64,000 nt of DNA from Escallonia rubra (taxonomy: Eukaryota > Streptophyta > Magnoliopsida > Escalloniales > Escalloniaceae): assembly GCA_033065855.1 (NCBI GenBank), contig JAVXUO010000638.1, forward strand, positions 1,295,001-1,359,000, in the 5' to 3' direction. The translations under genes were made by a program, and so were the position numbers. Below, one piece after another: positions 47,306 to 59,655 of the stretch. Numbering within the stretch: position 1 is the first letter of the stretch; each line of letters opens with the position of its first letter. The notes under the pieces are model-generated. The model was not told where the DNA came from. It ran no database searches and worked only from the letters and a program-made list of their open reading frames with translations.

Positions 47306-50300
47306 ATGGGGTCTGAGTTGATCTACAGGGGCCACGAGGCCCAAGCCACGGCCGATGCGTACTCGCCGAAGCCGCACAAGCCGTGGGTCACCGTCATCCG
47401 CCCGATTCGCTACATGCTTCGGGAGCAGAGGCTCGTGTTCGTTCTGGTGGGCATTGCCATCGCCACGCTCTTCTTCAGCGTCCTCCCGGGCTCCTCTCCC
47501 GGCCAGGCCCGTTACCCGCACGGGGCCGACCGCATGTCGATCCCCGACTTCTCGTCCGAGTCCAGCCACCACATCGCCCGCCGGCCCATCTACCAGAACC
47601 GGATGGGGTTCGGGGCGTTCAACTCGGGCGGGAAGATTCCGCTGGGGCTGAAGCGGAAGGGGCTCCGGATTGTGGTCACCGGCGGGGCCGGGTTCGTCGG
47701 GAGCCACCTGGTGGACCGCCTGATCGGGAGAGGGGACAGCGTGATCGTCGTCGACAACTTCTTCACCGGCCGGAAGGAGAACGTGATGCACCATTTCGGG
47801 AACCCCAGGTTCGAGCTCATCCGGCACGACGTCGTCGAGCCGCTGCTACTGGAGGTCGATCAGATCTACCATCTCGCTTGCCCCGCCTCCCCTGTTCACT
47901 ACAAGCACAACCCCGTCAAGACGATTATATCCTTTCTTCTGTTTTCGGCTTTTACAAATCTGCTTCCATTTGCTTATTGCTTTTTTCTGCTTTTGGGAAT
48001 CGCATGTCTGTTTCTTCCTTGATTCCAATTATGGGTCTCTCACAAGACCAATGTGGTGGGTACCCTGAACATGCTTGGGTTGGCCAAGCGGGTCGGCGCC
48101 CGCTTCTTGCTAACCAGCACCAGTGAGGTATACGGCGACCCTCTGCAACACCCTCAAGTCGAGACCTACTGGGGAAACGTCAATCCTATTGGTGGGTCAA
48201 GATCCTATCTCTTTTCTTCGCTTCCTGAACATAACAGCGACGGATGTGGTGAATGCAGTGTCATTGGACACCATTTTCCTCACAAATTCTGTCGTATTTT
48301 GTCACTGTCCCAATTTTTGTTTGCTAGTCCGTTTACCATATTTGAAGAGATGTGCACCGGCGGGCGGCGGGGTTCTGCCGGGGCGCAAGTTATCATAGCT
48401 GATAGCCTGGGGGCTAACATGAGCAGCATCTGAGGCCTTCAGCTGTTGATATTTTTTTTGAACCGAGTCGTACGTTATATTGGTAGTTTGTTTACTGTCC
48501 AAGTGTCGTGCAACCACGTGTCCAAGCCTGTTAGGACTTGTGTGACTTTTAGAATTAAGATCTGGTCGGGGGACTCGAACGGTCAACGATTTATCCGCAA
48601 TTTGCGGTGCCATTAATCGGACGGCCCATTAAGCCACCCGGTGGGAGTAATAAACTGTAATTACAGGGAGTCTGGGGAGGGCAAAGTTGGAAATAGAGCA
48701 GGAAACTTTGGAAATAATTAAAGTGGAGAGAGACCTGACACGAACGAACTTACTGACAACGAACGAGTTGGTTGGTGACAGGTGTCCGCAGTTGTTACGA
48801 CGAGGGAAAGCGTACGGCCGAGACGTTGACCATGGACTACCACAGAGGTGCTGGCGTTGAGGTAGTCTTATTACCTACTAATAATAATAATTATTATTAT
48901 TATCTGCTATAATCATGTTATTACGTGTTGATTATATGATTATTATACCTCATTTAATTGGACATTTTTCTTGATGGGTACAGGTGAGGATTGCTAGGAT
49001 ATTCAATACTTATGGGCCTAGGATGTGCATTGATGACGGTCGCGTCGTTAGCAACTTTGTTGCCCAGGTACGAAAGACCCTTTTTTGCTTTTTCACGCTC
49101 TCATCAGCATTGTATGAGTCGTTTTCCGTTCCTTAAAAGGTCGAATTTTGGTACCATTTTTGACGATTTCGGTGATATTGATAACGGGATGTGGTGGTGT
49201 AGGCCTTAAGGAAGGAGCCGTTGACAGTGTATGGTGATGGGAAGCAAACAAGGAGTTTCCAGTATGTGTCGGATTTGGTAAGCGTCTTTGGTTGTGCATT
49301 TTTCTAACGTAATTATGGGCCTACCTTCTTTTACCTTTGTGGCAATGTCTTATGTGGTCCTCTGCTTTTAGTAATTCGGGCTCTGAGTTTGAATTTGTGA
49401 GCTAAAATAAGTTTGAATTTGAACTTTGGATAGTCAAAGTGAGAGTTGGTGACAAGTGTATTTTAATACCGTAGTGATGTTGCTTGGACGGACTTAATTG
49501 TCCTGCAAAGATGCAGGTCATTTGCCCCTGATTTTGTATGATAAGTTGCTACGAAACTGCGTGCTGGCTGTCTGCAACTGGATTCTTGGATGCACATTGA
49601 CTATGGGTTTCTCGTGTGTGTATAGACCAGAAAGGGTGTATTCCGTTTTGTGGCGTGCATTCTTGCATCAGAACCTTCAAATCTAAATTAACCTAATAAT
49701 AACAATGTCAAAGCCTATCTGTCACTCACCTTATTTTTCTGTGTCATATTGGCCTTTTAATCTGTAGCCACGCTTCTGTTGTAAGTTCTTCAATCGGCAT
49801 AGTACATGTGCTGGCAATATTTCGCCAGGATATGCTGTGGAGGGCTTTAACTGCACGGAATTGGCATCAAGTTTTGTCCCCATCACTGTGTTTTTTGTAC
49901 TACATACCCAGGCCTGACGTAACTTTCATCCCATGTGACCAGCAATTATTTGTTTTCTTGCCTAACTTTAATGTCCATGTGGACCACCAAACGCGTAGGT
50001 CAGCTGATAAGGGCTGTCCTAACTTAATCAGAGGTCTTGGGTTCGAGCTCTGGGAATGCAACTGCGTTAAAACTTGGTAGGGAGAGTTTTGCCGCCCATG
50101 TGGTCCTGCCCGGCTCAAACCCGGATTAGTCGGTTCCCAATGTGGTGTCCGGAAACCGGGTGGTGTAACAAAAAAAAATAATAATTTGTCCATGTGGGAA
50201 GTTATCGTAACTTGTGAGGATGTGGGAGAAATGTTACTTCTGCCTAATACATTGCTCTATTAAGTCCTTACGTTGCGTAGCATACATGGCCTTGCAATGA

Positions 50301-51543
50301 AATGGGCCAATTTCTTTTCCTTGCCTTGAATTGTCTTCGTCCCATGTGGGTAGTTTCAAGTTAGATCGTTCAAGCACATGCGATCTGTAAGGGGGAGTTT
50401 GTGTGGTTGAGATGGATTGGCATCAGACTGATTCAGAAAGAAGGAAAAATGAACTTATTTGGTTTAGTAATTCAAAAGATCCTTATTTAAAAAATCCCCA
50501 TTTTCCTTGTGTAGTTAAAACATGATTATCATGTTCGTATATACGAATTGATGAAGAAGCAGGTGGCTCTAATAATTTCTTTCTACGAGCGGGGTGTCGT
50601 AACAGGCTAACAGCCATTGTTGGCTTTCTGACCCGTGGAGGCTTTTACTGGCTAGTAATTTATAAAACTAATTGTACTCGTGAATAACCCTGCGCAGGTT
50701 GTTTCTGGGTAGGATTCTTTGTCGTGTAAAGCTGTGATTTTGATATTGGTTTAATATAAACTACCTGCTCCTATAGAAAACGTACTTTAATTATAAAATA
50801 GAAATTGCGTGATTGATTTTCATTTTATCTGAAAGGTGGAGGGCTTGATGCGCCTAATGGAAGGAGAGCACGTGGGACCTTTCAATCTTGGAAACCCTGG
50901 GGAATTCACCATGCTTGAACTTGCTCAGGTATGTTGTTTATGTGCTACTCATGATTTTGTCAAACCATCTTCCTAAATAAGTACTGCAGATTTTGCTGAT
51001 TCATTTGTTTTGCATTTAATTTCTTATTTTTAATGTTATCTCCATCTCTCTATTTGCTTTTCTACTCCCTCTTTGTCGCTAAAAGTGTACTTTAATGGCA
51101 AGTTCTGACCTTTTAGTGATAACACGGGGTGGGGGGTAGAACAAGTCTTTCCCACACAATTAATGCAAACACATCTATATATGCCCCAAACGTGTAAAGA
51201 AACATGGCGGCCGCTTGCATGGGAAACCCTTAACCAGATCAAAGGGATTGCTTTTGTTTTATTTGCGAGTTTTTGAATGCTGAATGAAGGGTGCTCTGGT
51301 CCATGTTTGCAATGGGTGCAGGTGGTCCAGGAAACCATAGACCCTAATGCGAAGATAGAATTCAGGCCAAACACTGAGGATGATCCGCACAAGAGGAAGC
51401 CCGATATCTCAAAGGCAAAAGAGTTGCTCGGTTGGGAGCCCAAGGTGGCTCTTCGCAAGGGTCTCCCTCTTATGGTTTCAGACTTCAGGCAACGCGTCTT
51501 TGGCGACCACAAGGAAGATGGTTCCGCCACCTCCACAGCTTAG
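47306..51543 (+). CDS. UXS: UDP-glucuronate decarboxylase / UDP-xylose synthase, Golgi membrane type
   Basis: Seven exons: 47306-47926, 48044-48191, 48782-48861, 48984-49067, 49203-49277, 50836-50928, 51322-51543; 440 residues. Intron 1 is AT-AC, the others GT-AG. A short cytosolic tail and a signal anchor (about residues 43-60, [18 protein letters not shown]) precede the lumenal catalytic domain, so this is the membrane-bound UXS2/UXS4 type. The Rossmann NAD motif GGAGFVG is at 126-132, the SDR serine/threonine region TSTSEVYGD near 231-239, and the catalytic YxxxK as Y262-K266 (SCYDEGK). The enzyme converts UDP-glucuronate to UDP-xylose for xylan and xyloglucan synthesis, regenerating its bound NAD. 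Exon 1 is very GC-rich, which opens long false frames in the other five frames. From gene order it corresponds to Arabidopsis UXS4 (At2g47650). Confidence 0.96.
47927..48043 (+). other. U12-type AT-AC intron in the UXS gene
   Basis: The 117-nt intron begins ATATCCTTT, the exact consensus 5' site of AT-AC minor-class introns, ends in AC, and has TTCCTTGAT at 48015-48023, which fits the U12 branch-site consensus, with the branch adenosine about 21 nt from the 3' end. Splicing here gives the conserved junction [16 protein letters not shown]. No GT-AG alternative keeps these residues. Confidence 0.93.
48452..48650 (-). mobile_element. tRNA-derived SINE in UXS intron 2
   Basis: On the minus strand the head reads GGGTGGCTTAATGGGCCG (A-box-like), about 50 nt later CGTTCGAGTCCCCC (B box), and the element ends in TTCAAAAAAAATATC (A-rich tail, 48452-48465). 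This is the internal RNA polymerase III promoter plan of a SINE. No clean target duplication was seen. Confidence 0.65.
49983..50186 (+). mobile_element. tRNA-derived SINE in UXS intron 5, 11-bp TSD
   Basis: Perfect target duplication TGTCCATGTGG at 49972-49982 and 50187-50197. The head has TAGGTCAGCTGATAAGG (A-box region) and GGGTTCGAGCTC (B box), the body a GGTCCTGCCCGGCTC segment, and the tail is GTAACAAAAAAAAATAATAA. Length 204 bp, same orientation as the gene. It probably does not disturb splicing, being deep in a 1.56-kb intron. Confidence 0.9.
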
Positions 51544-51929
51544 GCAAGGCATATTACTTTTGATCGACCAAAAAGGGGAAGAGAAGTTGTTGAGCAGAGT
51601 ATAGGCTATTCGTAAACTCTCTTCTCCCCACTAGTAACACAGCAGGGGCCTATAGCGACAGAAGCACATGAAGCTCCTTCTTCCTCTCTGCATAGTTTTG
51701 AGCTGTATTTTCAGCATTTTGTTCGTCCTTGTATTTTTATTGCTGTTATCCTTCATGATTTCAGTAGACAGCAAGCTTGGCAGTTACAGAAATAATTTAC
51801 CTATTTTTTCGTGCAATCGTCATTAGCAACAGCAAACTACGAGTTTCCTATGTTCATACCAATAGCAATAACAATGAGTAGGTGAGACCATATCCTCACT
51901 GTTGCACCCAAATCATTCACCCTAAAGTG
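51544..51929 (+). other. 3' flank of the UXS gene
   Basis: Probable 3' UTR to about 51800. No further gene. Confidence 0.5.
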
Positions 51930-52283
51930 CAAAGTCTCCCCCAACACTTACCCATAACTCTACAATTATTGCATGATGAAAAGGTGCAAAGCTGCCAAAC
52001 CACCCATGGCCTCTAATACCAGTCTTATGACAGAAGTCTCAGATTAAAGGTAAAGGAAGTTCCCCACTTAATGTAGTTTGGGGAATTAAAGACCCACATG
52101 TGACAAACATTTAACTTGAGGAGTCAAACGTAATCTCATACAAAGTAATCAACTCAGCGTCACAATTATTGAAGGAAAGAGACCGTAATCCAAATTATAG
52201 AAACCTGACTACCACCTCTTATCGGAGATAGATCGCTGGTGCTGTGTTAACACAGAGAGCGGGAAGAGAGAGAGAGTGCCAGC

Positions 52284-52320
<37 letters not shown>

Positions 52321-52328
52321 TTCCAACT

Positions 52329-52366
<38 letters not shown>

Positions 52367-52786
52367 TGTAACGTATGAGTTAAGATGCGGTAACGTGACA
52401 AGGTGAAGTGCAAAGTTTGTTCATCTCCCCCAAACACTTCGCCATAACTCTACAATTATTGCTAGAATTGCATGATGAAAAGGTGCAAAGCTGCCAAACC
52501 ACCCATGGTCTCTAATACCAGCCTTGTGTGACTAAAATCTCAGATTAGAGGTAAAGGAAGTACCCCAGACAAATGTAGTTTGGTGAATTAAAGACCCACA
52601 TCTGACAAACTTTATCTTGAGGAGTCGAGCATAATTTCACAAAAAGTAATCAACCCAGCGTCACAATTATTGAAGGAAAGAGATCGTAATCCAAATTATA
52701 GAAACCTGACTACCACCTCTTATTGGACACGGATCGTTGTTGTAACCATGAGTTACAGTAGGGGTGCTGTGTTAACACAGAGAGCG

Positions 52787-52820
<34 letters not shown>

Positions 52821-52880
52821 TTCCAGCTAGAAAGAGAGAGAGAGAGGGATGTAACCCCTAAGTTAAGATGCAGTAACGTG
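51930..52880. repeat. Tandem segmental duplication, two units of about 480 bp
   Basis: Unit 1 (about 51930-52410) and unit 2 (about 52411-52880) share long blocks: CATAACTCTACAATTATTGC, GATGAAAAGGTGCAAAGCTG, CCAAACCACCCATGG, ATTATTGAAGGAAAGAGA and GTGCTGTGTTAACACAGAGA, each followed by a (GA)n tract and a TTAAGATGC-G/A-GTAACGTGACAA end. They differ by scattered substitutions, a small insertion (GTTGTAACCATGAG in unit 2) and (GA)n length, so the duplication is not very recent. Confidence 0.9.
52268..52363. repeat. (GA)n microsatellites
   Basis: Two long GA runs separated by GGATTCCAACTGGAAA; shorter equivalents occur at 52791-52850 in the second duplication unit. Confidence 0.9.
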
Positions 52881-55052
52881 ACAAAAGATGGTGCGTTAAA
52901 TTTGCGTTGGACGGCTAGGATTAGTCACAACACCTCTGCTGTAACCTGGTTATAGCAGGAGATCCGGATCTCCTCTTATCTAAGGTCTATTAAGTCATTA
53001 TATGAGAATGTAACTTCTAAAACCCGAGTTATAACCAAATTTTTTCTATCATCAGATGAACAAAATCAAGCTAATCATTTTAGGAAAGACCCGCTGTCGT
53101 CGTTTGGGGTCAGGAAACAGCAATCTTGGCCAATCATAAGATTTTCAAGAAATTCCAAGGGGTGAGTAAAGTGAAAAAGATCTTAAAGGATAACCTCAAA
53201 TCACGAGTTCGAATCCCTGTACTAACGTGCCAACTATAAATTTCAGTTCTACCAAAGCAAAACAACTTTTTTCGGGGAAGAACTGTGGAAATAACCTATG
53301 TTTTGGAAGAAAGGGCATAAACGGAAACAAGCGAGATGGTCAGCCATCATCCCCTAAATCCTTATACACTCATCTCAACGATATGATGATGTGAAAAAGT
53401 GGAGGTTCTTTGCCTTCATCACACTGCATACGCGTAAAGGCTTGCATGCTAACGGCTCACCAGCAAGTAAATAGACTGATCAATTACACAAGCATGCAGA
53501 GAAGGAAGAGGGAGGAGGACGGAACTAAAATGCACAGGGATCAACAACTGCATTCCACTTCTCCGCAATCGCAGTTTGTTCTACATTCCTTGCTGGGAAG
53601 GCAAGTGTCCAAATATTTCATCGCGGTTAGAAAATGCTTGTCAATGGTCTAAAATCTCTCAACAAAGGATAATTGTTTGACAACCTGCTCCTACATAGAG
53701 TTCTTAAAGGCTCACCAGATTCAACATTAGGCCAGCTAACTTCGTATCATAACAAACTCAACAATCACATGGAATTAGAAACCTACAGATCATTCATGTA
53801 AGTACAAAAGACTTCCACACGGAAGTGGAAATAGCATTTCAGACAGACTCCTTCCTCCCACAAGGTAGCAGCTCCACAAGACCTAAAAATACCTGAATCG
53901 AACAACTGCCTTTAGTCTCGACCAGGCTGACATTAGAAATACAACACTCAGTTTATAGATTCTGCAAAAAAGAGCAGAAGACGAACAGAATTTCATAAAA
54001 AATGCGAGTCCACTTACAATTTCTGATACAGAGAGACATTTTCCCACTAACAAACATGGATTATTCAAACATGCAGTGGCTCTGAGATTAAAGCCGAGGA
54101 AAAAGAAAACCGGATTGAAGGCACTACTCTTAATCACAAGTATGTCTAGTGCACCCGCGTATGTTAGACATCTTAAATACTACATATACGGTAAGGTACG
54201 ATGCAAGATATGCATTCTCTAATATACAATAAGACTCAGCAGGAGAAAGGGAAAGAAAGAGCAGGAGATAGGCGAGAGAGAGAGCCCTAGGCCTTAATTC
54301 CAATTCCAATAATCCAAATATCATTCAAAAAGCCGACTACATCTTACTACTTTAGAAACAAAAAGCGAAGACGTCTTGGACCGAAAGAAACATAAGGTCT
54401 AATTACGCGCATACCACGCTTCTTGTGTTGCATCATTTAGGGGACAAAGGCTTCAACTGCACTGAATGTGGCAACATAGCATGAAACCTGCTTCACATAA
54501 GTCCATAATATAGGATTGGTAGGCAGATGGTAATTAGCATGTTATCCAGTGTCTATGTATATCTTGTAAGTAAAGTATTTTGAGATAATGTATATCTTTT
54601 ACTTCAATTATTGTTTCAGTCCTCACTTAGGATCAGTATGGCTTTGCTGAAGAAGCTCTATACACAGTCCGGCAACCTATGGGACTTGAATGACAATTGA
54701 TAGGATCGTGGCCCATGCAAATTGGAAAAAATTTAGAAAAAATCAATCAATATGCACACTAGGGCAGCACCAAACCTTAAAGCACCACGTTAGCAGATTC
54801 GATGGTTGACAACCACCAAATACATTCTTGGTCATAGAGATGGCACGTTAAATTTAGACGATGAAAGCATATTCACCATTGGTGAATCAATCTCTAGTTG
54901 ACAAACTAGCAAAAAGTACCAAGCAATACTTATTTAGGACTAATCCGAGATGAACTTGATGTTGGACAGAATTGCTAGTCTTAACACATGAAAGTGCATG
55001 TAACAAAAAATCTCACTACTCAGTACATGAATGCCCACGAGTAAAATACCTT
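52881..55052. other. Intergenic stretch between the convergent UXS and SmD2 genes
   Basis: No gene recognised. Several AT-rich open frames are without family features. UXS (+) and SmD2 (-) point toward each other across it. Confidence 0.45.
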
Positions 55053-58000
55053 TCACTTAGGGTTTCGAAGGACAATTATCACAGAATCTCCTCGAAGGAA
55101 CATCTTGCTAATAAACCTGTCTTTGTTAACTGGAAGAGCTTTCTTCTTTCCTTTCCCAGTCTTTGGCATCTGTAATAAAATATGAATATTTACTATGACT
55201 ATGGCCACTATATTTGTATAAAAATAAAAGAATTGTATGGAAGTACTTTATCAACTACACTAAAAGGTTATCCAGGAGAAAACAAACCTCTGTCCACATC
55301 TCTCTAACATTTTCAAGCACCATGTTGCAGTGCCGATCAAAAGCTCTCACGCGGCCTAAAAGCTTTTTGTTGTTCCTGCAGTTGATGAGCACCTGTTGTG
55401 CAAGAAAGGAGATTCAAGTGGTATAAATCAATTAGAATAGAAATAAAAAAGATCTATCCAACTTGGAGTAGCATGTCCGCAACCGAGCCACAGCCCCGTA
55501 ACATTTAAAAAGAAACAACAAGCTGAAACAGTTACCAAGAATCCCTTACCTGTGTGTTGTTTTTAACACTCATCATCAAGACAGAAAGTGGTCCTGTGTT
55601 AAATTCCTCTTCCTCGTTTTTCGTCTGTTGTAAATATCCGGGTTAGCCACATAAAGACAAAATGACAAAAGGGGGATGATACGATAAGCTAAAACATCAA
55701 ACACAATAAAACTGAATGCAAGCTGAACAAACAACAATCTCACACACATACATACATATGCACGTATATTAGATGCATCCCTATATTTGCAAAACAAAAT
55801 TCACTAGAAGTTTACATGATGTAGGCATGGTATGCAAAAATGGAAAATTGACTCAAAAAACAGAGGCAAAATGTCAAAATGACTGGAGGGTGTTAGCAGT
55901 GCAAAACTGTTTGGTCTTACCCTTGAAAATTTGTATATAATGCCCGAACAAAACCAATTGATCTTAATTAAGAATATTCAAAATGGTCTTCCCTCAAACA
56001 ACCCCCATCACTAGAGGAGGCATCCTTCTTTGTTGGTTCCAAAAGAAAAAATAAGATTCAGTGATGCTACATGTTTACAAATCGACAAGCTTCCTGAATT
56101 TTACGATGAAGAACATCTTAATGCGAAGAATTAATACTATAGAAAAAATGGTAGTAAAAATTGTTCCTCACTTAATAATGTCCCAAGGTATTTAGTAATA
56201 TGTTTCAAAGATAGTCGCATGCCAAAGAGCTAATGTTTATCTGTTAGTATTTGCACAAGAAGGAATTTTTGACACCCTAGAATCAGATACTCAGTTAAAA
56301 TTATAGACAAATCATTACTCCATATGGCCTGAGCAAAACCAAAACAACAAAAAGACGACCGGTAAAACTTCAGTACCCAAATGGCCTGCCTCCAACTCTT
56401 TACTTAGCATTGATTCAAAATTTCAAATCTTATGCATTGAAGAAAAGATGTTTCAAGGACTGAAGAGCTGAAATCAAGCCCATAAAGGTGAATAGTCAGC
56501 ATACAAGCAGACAGTTACTAGCTGTTCAGCTCAGTCTTAACAAGCTTGTCACAGTGGTGTATACTCTATTGTACCACACTAAGTCTAGAACAACTAGATT
56601 TTCTCAGAGAGTTTGGTAACCACAACAAGTTGTAATATCGCAGCTTCATTCTAGATACGAGTAAGAGATCAAACTATCGTGTTATAAAATACTTTGCAAC
56701 ATAAATCAACTAAAAGTCAGATTATCATTGTTCATTAGTCTCAGTTCCATGCAGCCACACCAAAAGGAAGTTCCATTTCTACAAAACCCAACGTCTTTTT
56801 AAAGTACATAAAAACTGAAAATGGAAACAACAGATCTATATAAAACTTATAGTACCGTGAACCAACTCGAGGCAGAACATGAGGCTTAATACATAAAAGT
56901 AACTGATAACATATCTATGGCATTGCTTAACTTAATATATGAAGCTAGCAATTTTCTGAGCTACAGAACCATCCGTCAAAGTGATAGAAGATACATAAAG
57001 GCATGCAAACAGCATTGACATTCCAAACACATATACATGGAAGTACCAAGACAATTGTCGATTTTAACATGAATATCCGCCAATGTCCGTAGCACCTATC
57101 TCGGCACAAACAAATGGAATGCTTCATTGGATTCTAAACCCTGTGTTTTCCAAAAACTTGCAGCTAAAGCCCCAACTTTTACTATCAGGTAGCCAAAACC
57201 CGCAGGCTTGCCATGTCTTGCAATCGCTAGAATTTACTAGCTGGAGTTAATGAATCCGTTAGTTATTAAGGTATTCCTGTTTTTTTAGGTTCCTTCTCAT
57301 ATATTTTCAGCAAGTAATTTTAGTTAACCAATTTTGACGGATGAGACCGTAGAACGCGCGATTGCAGAGATTAGAGGGGAAGGGCAGGATGATCAATTTA
57401 TTAAGTCCTTCATTTCTAGGCTTCTTTTCTTTCTTTCCTTTCTCTGTCTCTTTCTCCTTTCCTAAACCGCCGCGCACACGACTGCTGCTCCAGTCGGAGC
57501 CGCCTCTCCCTTGCCACCGGCGCTTGGCAGCTCCTCCTCCTTTGCCGCCTACCACTGCTTGGTTGCGGCGCTCAACCGCTCCTCCTTTAGCGGTGAGTTT
57601 CACTCAACTACAGTTGAGGATCCTTGCTTTGTAGTTATTGTAATTGATTCTTTCTTGGTGGTGTTGGTGCATTGGTGGGGGCTCAGCATTGTTGGATAAT
57701 GCTGGGGTGTAGATCGGTGCTGGGCTTGTTAGTATGATAGTGGGGGTACGATGGTTGGTGGTAGTTGTAAGTGTTGGTGGTGTTGCCGGGGGGCGAATGG
57801 TACTAGGTTTTTTAGTGATCGTTGCTGGTGCTACCGGGGGCGAATGGTGGTTGTTTGCTAGTGGTGGTGTTTTGGTTGTGGTGGTGTGGGCTGGGGTAAG
57901 AACTAACGAATTGACTATCTTACCCTTCATAATTAAAGGATTTCCTCACATCCATTAGTGTATTCTAACATTAGCAACACATGACAAACCCTAGGATTTT

Positions 58001-58643
58001 CACTGCCAAATTAGTAAACGTTGGGAATTTAGCTGCAAATTTTGGAAAACAAGGACTTCAAAGCGCAATTATTAAGCTTAAATGAAATTCTCATTGCAGT
58101 GGTAAGCAAATAAAATTGGCACCCATTCCCTGTGCACATACGTGTCCAAACTTAAAGAATATGCCAACAGCAGATATACAAAAACACTTGAAGCAACAAA
58201 GAAATTCACAAGCATGCAAGGGAAGATAATAGCATCACAATGATATCGCATCCAACTCACTTAAACTGGTAATGACAGATGATTAGTCGATTAACGGTAG
58301 AAAATACAAAGCAGAGGACCTGAAAATAGAAAAAATCATCCTATAGCAGCGTAAAGAATTTCAAGAAAAGAGTAGAACGACTTACGGGAACATCCTCATC
58401 CATGGCGCGACTGCAAGTAAGAAAGCACAAGATTAGTCTCAACTAGACAGTTCTACTATAATGGACGGCACATAAATCAATAAAGTTAAGAGAGTACTGT
58501 TGGAAAATTAGGGTTAATCAGACGAACTAGTGACCATACAAAATCGGACAGCCTTAGCATCACTCGTGTATGAGTTGTGGGTGGGGGCTAAGCTACAGCA
58601 GTTAAGTGAAACCCTAACTCAATTGACAGAGGACTTACCTCAT
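55053..58643 (-). CDS. SMD2: Small nuclear ribonucleoprotein Sm D2
   Basis: Minus strand, five coding pieces: 58643-58639, 58410-58386, 55624-55550, 55392-55288, 55169-55053; all GT-AG, 108 residues. The first coding piece is only ATGAG; joined to the second it gives [21 protein letters not shown], matching plant SmD2 N-termini. The Sm1 motif lies in [45 protein letters not shown], the long Sm2 end in [22 protein letters not shown] lysine stretch (GKGKKKAL) sits in the loop between them. SmD2 is one of seven proteins of the ring around the U1, U2, U4 and U5 snRNA Sm site and is essential for splicing. Intron 2 is 2.76 kb and hosts a TIR element. By gene order it matches Arabidopsis At2g47640. 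Confidence 0.95.
57338..57955. mobile_element. Decayed TIR element in SmD2 intron 2
   Basis: The left segment (AGGGCAGGATGATCAATTTATT near 57380) and the reverse complement of the right segment (AGGGTAAGATAGTCAATTCG, near 57926) are similar over some 30 bases, with weaker similarity outward to GGATGNGA blocks. The core is CT-rich then GC-rich (CCGCCGCGC, TTGCCGCCTACC), then GGTGGT-rich. Ends and TSD are not resolved. Confidence 0.4.
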
Positions 58644-59393
58644 CTTGACAGGAACTGAGAAACCTTGAAGACGAGCGGGTGAAGAAGGAAGAGGGTTTTC
58701 GGGAGGAGGGGTTTCTATTTTCCGTAAATATTGCTTATAAAACCTGGCAGTGCCATATGGAGTGAAATTTCTTTTGTACCCTCGCAGTTTTTGTAAAGGC
58801 TAGAGTCCTATTATTTGAGCTCTGAAAATTAATTAATTAAGAGAGTAAATCTTATCGAGCACCGGAAATTGTCACTATATCTTTTATAACGATAATTTCT
58901 CTCTCAATATTTGTAATATTTTTTTGGGTCTAATTCCTAGTAAGAGTGAATATTAGTCATCGTAAGTGTTAGAAATGAAAATAATTGTAAAGTAAAACAT
59001 AATAATATGTAAAATAGACGTTGTCAAGCGGTAAGTCACACTGAAAAATTAAAAGAAATTGAGTATGCAAATGGGTGATGACAGGCCCACCCACTAAGAC
59101 TCCATGTACCCGTCATGACAGCCCAATCTCTACGGGGAAAGGCTTCACATAACGAGACTTTGGAATTGGCCATAAAGAAACATGTGTTAAGGGAGATATT
59201 AGAGGAGCGAATCGTCACCAAAAAGGCCCACGTATATATCAAAGGAACGCATTCACATCCATGCTTCCAAGTTCTGAGATTTTAGGCTCCAATTTTAATG
59301 GTAAGGCGCAAGAAACGAAAAAGAAAAATAAATAAAGCAACCTTGAGTCAAACGACAAAAATTTAAAATGTATCTTTTCCTTGCAAATTTCAT
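58644..59393. promoter_or_regulatory. SmD2 5' flank and spacer
   Basis: Non-coding. The first 60 bases upstream of the ATG (58644-58710) are probably the 5' UTR on the minus strand. No TATA box was recognised. Confidence 0.35.
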
Positions 59394-59406
59394 TGCATTT
59401 GTAGCT

Positions 59407-59642
59407 TTTTTTTTTTTTGTTGATTAAAATAGGTTAGACCATAAGGCTCTAATCAACCGGTAGGCCACATACATCTGAGCCCCTGATTTATGTCGGGGCC
59501 GAAGCGCACAAGGACCCGTGTGTGGAGCACATGCATGACGATGACGTAAATTTGCCACCAACAAATGCGGCGGGCAGAATTCGAACTCAGATAAAAAACC
59601 TGAATTGAGATCCTGAGAATCGCTGAACCGACCTTTGTTGGC
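59407..59642 (-). mobile_element. tRNA-derived SINE, 13-bp TSD
   Basis: Perfect duplication TGCATTTGTAGCT at 59394-59406 and 59643-59655. On the minus strand the head is GGTCGGTTCAGCGATTCTC (A-box region), then TGAGTTCGAATTC (B box), and the end is a poly-A tail (poly-T at 59407-59418 on the plus strand). It is a different SINE family from the two in the UXS gene, judged by head and body sequence. Confidence 0.88.
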
Positions 59643-59655
59643 TGCATTTGTAGCT

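Noticed and set aside
47285..47827. 180-residue minus-strand frame, and plus-strand frames 47355-47651 and 47383-48126
   Set aside because: Shadows of the very GC-rich first exon of UXS.
47306..48022. UXS exon 1 read straight through to the stop at 48020
   Set aside because: This would end the enzyme before its catalytic YxxxK; the AT-AC intron restores the conserved protein.
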